Shown here in pieces: positions 59,031-64,000 of a stretch of DNA of 64,000 nucleotides. Source of the DNA: Massilia putida (GTDB lineage Bacteria > Pseudomonadota > Gammaproteobacteria > Burkholderiales > Burkholderiaceae_D); contig NZ_CP019038.1 of assembly GCF_001941825.1 (NCBI RefSeq), positions 992,001 to 1,056,000 on the forward strand, in the 5' to 3' direction. A model generated the notes under the pieces. The model saw only the letters and a program-made list of their open reading frames with translations. It was not told where the DNA came from and did no database searches. The position numbers and the translations under genes were made by a program. Each line of letters begins with the position of its first letter. Position 1 is the stretch's first letter.

Positions 59031-60485
59031 ATGATTCTCATGAAAGACCCGAGCCTGTTCCAGCAGCAGGCCTTTATCGACGGCGTGTTCTGCGACGCCG
59101 ACGACGGCGGCACGGTCACCGTCACGAATCCCGCCAGCGGCGCCGTCCTGGGCACGGTGCCGGACATGGGCGCGGCCGAAACGGCCCGCGCCATCGCCGC
59201 CGCCGACGCCGCCTGGGCCGGCTGGAAGGCGAAGCCCGCCAAGGCGCGCGCCGCCGTGCTGCGCGCCTGGTACGACCTGATCCTCGCGAACGCCGACGAT
59301 CTCGCGCTGCTGATGACGCTCGAACAGGGCAAGCCGCTAAAGGAAGCCCAGGGCGAGATCGCGTACGCCGCGTCGTTCGTCGAGTGGTTCGCGGAAGAAG
59401 CCAAGCGCATCGACGGCGACGTGCTGCAATCGCCGTGGACCGACCGCCGCATCGTCGTCACGAAGGAGCCGGTGGGTGTGTGCGCCGCGATCACGCCGTG
59501 GAACTTCCCGGCCGCGATGATCACCCGCAAGGTCGGCCCGGCACTGGCCGCCGGCTGCCCCGTCGTGCTGAAACCGGCCGAGGCGACGCCCTATTCCGCG
59601 CTGGCGCTGGCGCTGCTCGCGAAGCGCGCGGGGCTGCCCGCGGGCCTGTTCAACGTCGTCACCGGCAATGCGCGCGCCATCGGCGGCGAGCTGTGTGCGA
59701 ATCCGATCGTCCGCAAGCTGAGCTTCACGGGATCGACGGAAATCGGCCGGCTGCTGATGCAGCAGTGCGCGCCGACCGTCAAAAAACTGTCGCTGGAACT
59801 GGGCGGGAACGCGCCGTTCATCGTGTTCGACGATGCCGATCTCGACGCGGCCGTCGACGGCGCGCTCGCCTCGAAATTCCGCAACGCCGGCCAGACCTGC
59901 GTGTGCGCCAACAGGATTTATGTGCAGGACGGCGTGTACGACGCCTTCGCGGCGAAGCTGACGGTCGCCGTCGAGCGCTTCAAGGTCGGCCACGGCGTGG
60001 AACCCGGTGTCGACATCGGCCCGCTGATCGACGGCGACGCGGTCGCGAAAGCGCAGCAGCACGTGGCGGACGCCGTGGCGAAAGGCGCGCGCGTGCTGAC
60101 GGGTGGAGAGCGCCATGCGCTGGGCGGCACGTTCTTCCGGCCGACCGTGCTGGCGGACGTCGACGCGACCATGCTCGTCGCGCGCGAGGAAACGTTCGGC
60201 CCCGTGGCGCCGCTGTTCCGCTTCCATGACGAGGCCGAGGTGCTGGCGCTCGCGAACGACACGGAATTCGGCCTCGCGAGCTACTTCTACGCGCGCGACA
60301 TCGGCCGTGTATGGAGGGTGGCCGAAGGCCTAGAGTCCGGCATGGTCGGCGTGAACACGGGCCTGATCTCGAACGAGGTGGCGCCGTTCGGCGGCGTCAA
60401 GCAGTCGGGTCTGGGGCGCGAAGGGTCGAAATACGGCATCGACGACTACCTGGCCGTCAAGTACGTGTGCCTCGGCATCGCCTGA
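59031..60485 (+). CDS. gabD: Succinate-semialdehyde dehydrogenase
   Basis: A 484-residue aldehyde dehydrogenase of the GabD type. It shows LEQGKPLKEAQGEI, VGVCAAITPWNFPAAMITRK, LKPAEATPYSALAL, the GSTEIGRLLM motif, the catalytic Glu in LELGGNAPFIVFDDADL and the catalytic Cys in NAGQTCVCANR. GLISNEVAPFGGVKQSGLGREGS closes the domain. ATG 59031 (MILMKDPS) has AGGACACCGAC upstream; ATG 59040 is an alternative. It oxidises succinate semialdehyde to succinate, following GabT. Confidence 0.93.
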   Translation: MILMKDPSLFQQQAFIDGVFCDADDGGTVTVTNPASGAVLGTVPDMGAAETARAIAAADAAWAGWKAKPAKARAAVLRAWYDLILANADDLALLMTLEQGKPLKEAQGEIAYAASFVEWFAEEAKRIDGDVLQSPWTDRRIVVTKEPVGVCAAITPWNFPAAMITRKVGPALAAGCPVVLKPAEATPYSALALALLAKRAGLPAGLFNVVTGNARAIGGELCANPIVRKLSFTGSTEIGRLLMQQCAPTVKKLSLELGGNAPFIVFDDADLDAAVDGALASKFRNAGQTCVCANRIYVQDGVYDAFAAKLTVAVERFKVGHGVEPGVDIGPLIDGDAVAKAQQHVADAVAKGARVLTGGERHALGGTFFRPTVLADVDATMLVAREETFGPVAPLFRFHDEAEVLALANDTEFGLASYFYARDIGRVWRVAEGLESGMVGVNTGLISNEVAPFGGVKQSGLGREGSKYGIDDYLAVKYVCLGIA

Positions 60486-60593
60486 ACGCCTTAAACCCCG
60501 TCCGCCGCCGATGTAAAGTTCGACAACCCGTTATTTTTCGGGCGCGTCGGCGGCGCTAGACTGGACGTATCCGAATGCAAGCAGGAGTCTGAA

Positions 60594-61985
60594 TTGACGG
60601 ACGCAATCAAGAAGAGTTTTGAAGACGTGAAGCTGTTCCCGTTCTGGCTGGACAACCCGGCCGCGCCGCAGGTGGAGCGCGAGCTGATCGGCCAGACGAC
60701 GGCGGACCTCGTGATCGTCGGCGGCGGCTTCACGGGCCTGTGGGCCGCCGTGCAGGCCAAGGAACTGATGCCTTACCTGGACGTCGTCGTGATCGAGGCG
60801 GGCAAGGTCGCGTATGGCGCCTCCGGCCGCGCGGGAGGCATCATCTCGACCTCGGTCATGCACGGCCTGCCCAACGCCACCCGCGTGTTTCCGAAGGACC
60901 TCGACATCCTCGAGGGCTTTGGCCACGACAACCTGGACGGCTTCAAGGCGACCGTCGCCCGCTACGGCATCGACGCCGACCTCGAATGGAACGGCGAGAT
61001 GACGGTGGCCGTGGACGAACGCCACCTGGACCATTTGCGCGAAGACTTCGAACTGCACAAGCGCCACGGCCACAACGTCGTGCTGCTCGACCGCGCGGAG
61101 GCGCAGGCGCAGCTCGCCTCGCCCTTGTACGCCGGCGCCATGTGGTCGCGCGACCGCAGCGGCATCGTCCATCCGGCCAAGATGGCGTGGGGCCTGAAGG
61201 CCGCGGCGCTGAAGCTGGGCGTGCGCCTGTACGAGATGTCGCCGCTCACCCGGCTGGAAGACTGCGGCAAGACGATGCTCGTCCACACGCAGGCCGGCAA
61301 GGTACGCACGCCGCGCATCCTGCTCGGCACGGGCACCGCGAACGTCGGCATCAAGGACATCAAGCGGCGCGTGATGCAGGTGCGCGACCATGTGCTCGCG
61401 ACGCATCCGCTCACGCCGGAGCAGATGGACCGCATCGGCTGGAGGAACCGCCAGGGCGTGTACGACACGCGCACGCAACTGAATTACTATCGCCTGACGA
61501 AGGACAACCGCATCATCTTCGGGGGCCTCGTCAGCTATCACTTCGACGGCAACGACAACCCGGCCGCGGACCGCATCGAGGCCACGTACTACAAGCTGGG
61601 CGCGGTGTTCCATAAAACGTTCCCGCAGCTCTCCGACGTCGGCTTCTCGCACGCCTGGGGCGGCCCGATCGACTATTGTTCGCGCGGCGCCGTGTTCGCG
61701 CGCCGCTACTTCGACGAAAAGGTCGTGTACGTCGCAGGCTACACGGGCTTCGGCGTGGCGGGCAGCCGCTTCGGCGCGCTGATGGGCCTGAACATCCTGT
61801 TCGACCGCGACACGCCCGAACGCAAGCTGGACATCTCCACGCAGGGCCCGTCGTGGATCCCGCCCGAGCCGCTGCGCTGGGCCGGCGCCAAGATCACCTT
61901 CCACGCCTTCGACGGCGCCGACGAGCAAGGCGGCTGGAAGCGCATGTGGATCGACGGGATCAAGCGACTCGGCTTCCCGATGTGA
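60594..61985 (+). CDS. FAD-dependent amine oxidoreductase, gamma-glutamylputrescine oxidase-like
   Basis: A 463-residue D-amino-acid-oxidase-fold flavoprotein. VIVGGGFTGLWAA (about 43-55) is the dinucleotide motif. KVAYGASGRAGGIIS is the covalent-type or close flavin-binding stretch seen in PuuB/OrdL proteins. The C-terminal FAD-binding segment is VAGYTGFGVAGSRFGALM. The start is TTG 60594 with AGGAG 6 nt upstream. PuuB-like enzymes oxidise gamma-glutamylated or free polyamines. Position between gabD and gbuA supports a role in polyamine or agmatine-derived amine breakdown, with GABA as the product. The exact amine is not known. Confidence 0.82.
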   Translation: MTDAIKKSFEDVKLFPFWLDNPAAPQVERELIGQTTADLVIVGGGFTGLWAAVQAKELMPYLDVVVIEAGKVAYGASGRAGGIISTSVMHGLPNATRVFPKDLDILEGFGHDNLDGFKATVARYGIDADLEWNGEMTVAVDERHLDHLREDFELHKRHGHNVVLLDRAEAQAQLASPLYAGAMWSRDRSGIVHPAKMAWGLKAAALKLGVRLYEMSPLTRLEDCGKTMLVHTQAGKVRTPRILLGTGTANVGIKDIKRRVMQVRDHVLATHPLTPEQMDRIGWRNRQGVYDTRTQLNYYRLTKDNRIIFGGLVSYHFDGNDNPAADRIEATYYKLGAVFHKTFPQLSDVGFSHAWGGPIDYCSRGAVFARRYFDEKVVYVAGYTGFGVAGSRFGALMGLNILFDRDTPERKLDISTQGPSWIPPEPLRWAGAKITFHAFDGADEQGGWKRMWIDGIKRLGFPM

Positions 61986-61993
61986 TGCCTCAG

Positions 61994-62010
61994 CATCGGC
62001 ACAGCCGATG
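61994..62010 (+). terminator. Small hairpin after the FAD oxidoreductase gene
   Basis: CATCGGC-aca-GCCGATG gives a perfect 7-bp stem with a 3-nt loop 8 nt after the stop codon. It lacks a T-tract, so it is a weak terminator at most. Confidence 0.35.
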
Positions 62011-62103
62011 TGAACATCCCCACTTCACTATTTTTCGATGCGTACCGGCGCGGTAACGTAGCCATACCCGGTACGGGAAGAACGAATACAGGACAACCAC
62101 GAC

Positions 62104-63060
62104 ATGCATAACGAGACGACCTTCAACCAACCCCTGGGCGGCAATGCCATGCCGCGCAGCGGCGGCATCGCGACGATGATGCGCCTGCCGCACGCCCGGT
62201 CCGCAGCCGGCCTGGACGCCTGCTTCGTCGGCGTACCGTTCGACCTGGGCACGTCGAACCGCAGCGGCGCACGCCTCGGCCCGCGCCACGTGCGCGCCGA
62301 ATCCGTGCTGCTGCGCCCCTACAATATGGCGACCCGCGCCGCGCCCTTCGATTCGCTGCAGGTCGCGGACATCGGCGACGTCGCCATCAATCCGTACAAC
62401 CTCCTGGATTCGATCCGCCGCATCGAAGAGGCGTACGACGGCATCCTCGCCCACGACTGCGTGCCGATCTCGCTGGGCGGCGACCACACGGTCACCCTGC
62501 CGATCCTGCGTGCCATCGCCCGCAAGCATGGCCCCGTGGCGCTGGTGCACGTGGACGCCCACGCGGACGTCAACGACACCATGTTCGGCGAAAAGATCGC
62601 GCACGGCACGCCGTTCCGCCGCGCCGTCGAGGAAGGCCTGCTGCAGTGCGAGTACGTCACGCAGATCGGCTTGCGCGGCACCGGCTACGAGGCCGAGGAC
62701 TTCGACTGGTGCCGCCGCCAGGGCTTCACCGTCGTGCAGGTCGAGGAATGCTGGAACCGCTCGCTGGCGCCGCTGGCCGCGCAGATCCGCGAGCGCGTCG
62801 GCGACCGCCCCGTCTACGTCAGCTTCGACGTCGACGGCATCGATCCCGCGTTCGCGCCGGGCACCGGCACGCCGGAGATCGGCGGCCTCACCGTCGCCCA
62901 GGGCCTGGAAATCGTGCGCGGCCTGCGCGGCCTGAACATCGTCGGGGCCGACGTCGTCGAAGTGGCGCCCGCCTACGACAACGCCGGCGTGACGTCGCTG
63001 CTGGCGGCGAACCTCGCCTTCGAGATGCTGTGCGTGCTTCCCGGCGTGAACTACCGATGA
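62104..63060 (+). CDS. gbuA: Guanidinobutyrase
   Basis: A 318-residue ureohydrolase that closely resembles Pseudomonas GbuA along its whole length (NQPLGGNAMPRSGGIATMMR at the start, LLRPYNMATRAAPFDSL, MFGEKIAHGTPFRRAVEE). The binuclear Mn ligands are in GGDHTV, DAHADVND and SFDVDGIDP. The enzyme hydrolyses 4-guanidinobutyrate to GABA and urea, feeding GabT/GabD directly. The ATG is preceded by AGGACAACC. Its TGA overlaps the ATG of the next gene (ATGA at 63057-63060). Agmatinase is the main alternative, but the N-terminal GbuA-type sequence makes this less likely. Confidence 0.9.
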   Translation: MHNETTFNQPLGGNAMPRSGGIATMMRLPHARSAAGLDACFVGVPFDLGTSNRSGARLGPRHVRAESVLLRPYNMATRAAPFDSLQVADIGDVAINPYNLLDSIRRIEEAYDGILAHDCVPISLGGDHTVTLPILRAIARKHGPVALVHVDAHADVNDTMFGEKIAHGTPFRRAVEEGLLQCEYVTQIGLRGTGYEAEDFDWCRRQGFTVVQVEECWNRSLAPLAAQIRERVGDRPVYVSFDVDGIDPAFAPGTGTPEIGGLTVAQGLEIVRGLRGLNIVGADVVEVAPAYDNAGVTSLLAANLAFEMLCVLPGVNYR

Positions 63061-64000
63061 TCGCCATGGCCACCACCCCAACCGAACTGGCTGCCGCACT
63101 GGATAGCGGCGCGGCGCTGGCCCTGCCGGGCGCGCTGATCGACGGCGCCTGCGAGGCCGGCAACGGCGCCCAGCACCTCGTGTTCGATCCGTCGACCGGC
63201 ACCGCGGTCGGCGAATTCGGCGCCGCCGACGCCTCCCAGGTCGCGCGCGCCGTGGCCGCCGCCCAGGCCGCGCTGCCGGCCTGGCGCGCCCGCAACCGGC
63301 TGGAGCGCGCACGCGTGCTGCGCGCCATCGCCGATCGCGTCGAACAAGCGCACGACCTGCTGGCCCGCATCCAGGTCCACAACAACGGCAAGCCCGCGGG
63401 CGAGGCCGAGGTCGACGTCCTCGACGTCATCAACACCTTCCGCTATTACGGCGACTTGTGCGCGACGATGAAGACGCTGCAGGTCGAGGACCTCGACGTC
63501 GGCGCCGGCGTGGGCGGGTTCGCGGCGCAGATGCATTACGAGCCGTGCGGCGTCGTCGGCCTCGTCACGCCATGGAACTTCCCGATGGTGACGACCGCGT
63601 GGAAGCTGGCCGCCGCGCTGGCCGCCGGCTGCGCCGTCGTCCTGAAGCCCAGCGAACTGACTCCGGTCGCCGAGCTGGCGCTGGCCACGCTCGTGCACGA
63701 GGCGGGCCTGCCGCCGGGCGTGCTGAATCTCGTGTTCGGCGGCGCCGACACGGGCCGCGCCCTGGTCGACCATCCGATTGTGGCCAAGATCTCGTTCACG
63801 GGCAGCACCGCCGTGGGCAGCGCCGTCATGGCCGCCTGCGCAAAGCGGATCGCCCGCGTCAGCCTGGAACTGGGCGGCAAGTCGGCACTGATCGTGTGCG
63901 CCGACGCGAACCTGGCGCTGGCCGTGGACCTGGCCGTCGGCGGCGCGTTCTGCAACGCCGGCCAGATGTGCTCCGCCACGTCGCGCATCCTCGTGCACGA
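63057..64000 (+). CDS. Aldehyde dehydrogenase, aminobutyraldehyde/guanidinobutyraldehyde type (partial)
   Basis: The frame starts with ATG 63057 (ATGA overlap with gbuA; ATG 63066 is an alternative) and is open to the window edge, giving 314 complete codons. Visible motifs are VVGLVTPWNFPMVTTAWK, LKPSELTPVAELAL, GSTAVGSAVM, the catalytic Glu in LELGGKSALIV and the Cys in NAGQMCSATSR. The residues around the Cys and Glu resemble betaine-aldehyde/gamma-aminobutyraldehyde dehydrogenases. Coupling to gbuA suggests oxidation of 4-guanidinobutyraldehyde or 4-aminobutyraldehyde (KauB/PatD role). About one third of the gene is missing beyond position 64000. Confidence 0.85.
   Translation, partial: MIAMATTPTELAAALDSGAALALPGALIDGACEAGNGAQHLVFDPSTGTAVGEFGAADASQVARAVAAAQAALPAWRARNRLERARVLRAIADRVEQAHDLLARIQVHNNGKPAGEAEVDVLDVINTFRYYGDLCATMKTLQVEDLDVGAGVGGFAAQMHYEPCGVVGLVTPWNFPMVTTAWKLAAALAAGCAVVLKPSELTPVAELALATLVHEAGLPPGVLNLVFGGADTGRALVDHPIVAKISFTGSTAVGSAVMAACAKRIARVSLELGGKSALIVCADANLALAVDLAVGGAFCNAGQMCSATSRILVH

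Noticed and set aside
60503..60555. CGCCGCCGA / TCGGCGGCG long-range hairpin after gabD
   Set aside because: The 9-bp arms are separated by 35 nt and are simple GC-rich words likely to occur by chance in this composition.

Overview
The window is a GC-rich (codon third positions mostly G or C) chromosomal segment. Gene content and style suggest a Massilia/Telluria-like member of the Oxalobacteraceae (Betaproteobacteria): a pectin-utilisation locus with a TonB-dependent receptor, PEP-CTERM sorting with an RpoN-type promoter, PuuD-type urate oxidation and GabR/MocR-controlled GABA catabolism. This placement is inferred from gene families only; no rRNA or tRNA gene, CRISPR array, prophage or insertion sequence was recognised. 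Almost all of the window is coding. The only stretch above 300 bases without a gene is 28134-28483.

Layout. (1) 1-2821: the end of a hetero-oligomeric FAD/[2Fe-2S] dehydrogenase of the D-hydroxyproline dehydrogenase/HcnABC type, followed by an M24 peptidase-family protein. (2) 2775-14868: a pectin locus with a lipoprotein esterase (minus strand), GH105 unsaturated-uronyl hydrolase, DUF4861 protein, TonB receptor, rhamnogalacturonan acetylesterase, a fused GH28 polygalacturonase-CE8 pectin methylesterase and a second, Tat-exported GH28. Two sigma70 promoters (3852-3880 and 6669-6697) carry FadR/GntR-type operators in the same arrangement. (3) 15068-22702: ZntB/CorA transporter, galT-galK-aldo/keto reductase, BASS transporter, a stand-alone M17 N-terminal domain protein and an aldehyde dehydrogenase. 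(4) 21248-25555: a MerR regulator between an Old Yellow Enzyme plus aldehyde dehydrogenase on one side and an acetoacetate-decarboxylase-like protein on the other. All three promoters have a 19-bp spacer filled by a related palindrome. (5) 25552-29932: PP2C-Ser/Thr kinase fusion next to a formate/nitrite channel, and a flavin monooxygenase. (6) 30066-39227: purine catabolism (Tsx-like porin, urate/xanthine permease, PuuD, UraH, GntR regulator, PuuE, a UraD-AllC fusion, an atypical M20 hydrolase). (7) 39352-47784: P450 coupled to a small membrane protein, PcaD-like hydrolase with a LysR gene that looks frameshifted, AraC regulator, a second TonB receptor and a PEP-mutase/isocitrate-lyase family protein. 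(8) 47852-55387: glyoxylate assimilation to pyruvate (gcl, hyi, glxR, ttuD, pyk) with a divergent LysR regulator. (9) 55520-56152: PEP-CTERM protein behind an excellent sigma54 site. (10) 56167-64000: GabR/MocR regulator, gabT, gabD, an FAD amine oxidase, gbuA and the start of an aldehyde dehydrogenase, feeding guanidinobutyrate and polyamine-derived amines into GABA and succinate.

The modules connect metabolically. Urate degradation through AllC yields ureidoglycolate and then glyoxylate, which the gcl-hyi-glxR-ttuD-pyk set converts to pyruvate. The pectin locus supplies sugar acids and galactose-type sugars, with galTK close by.
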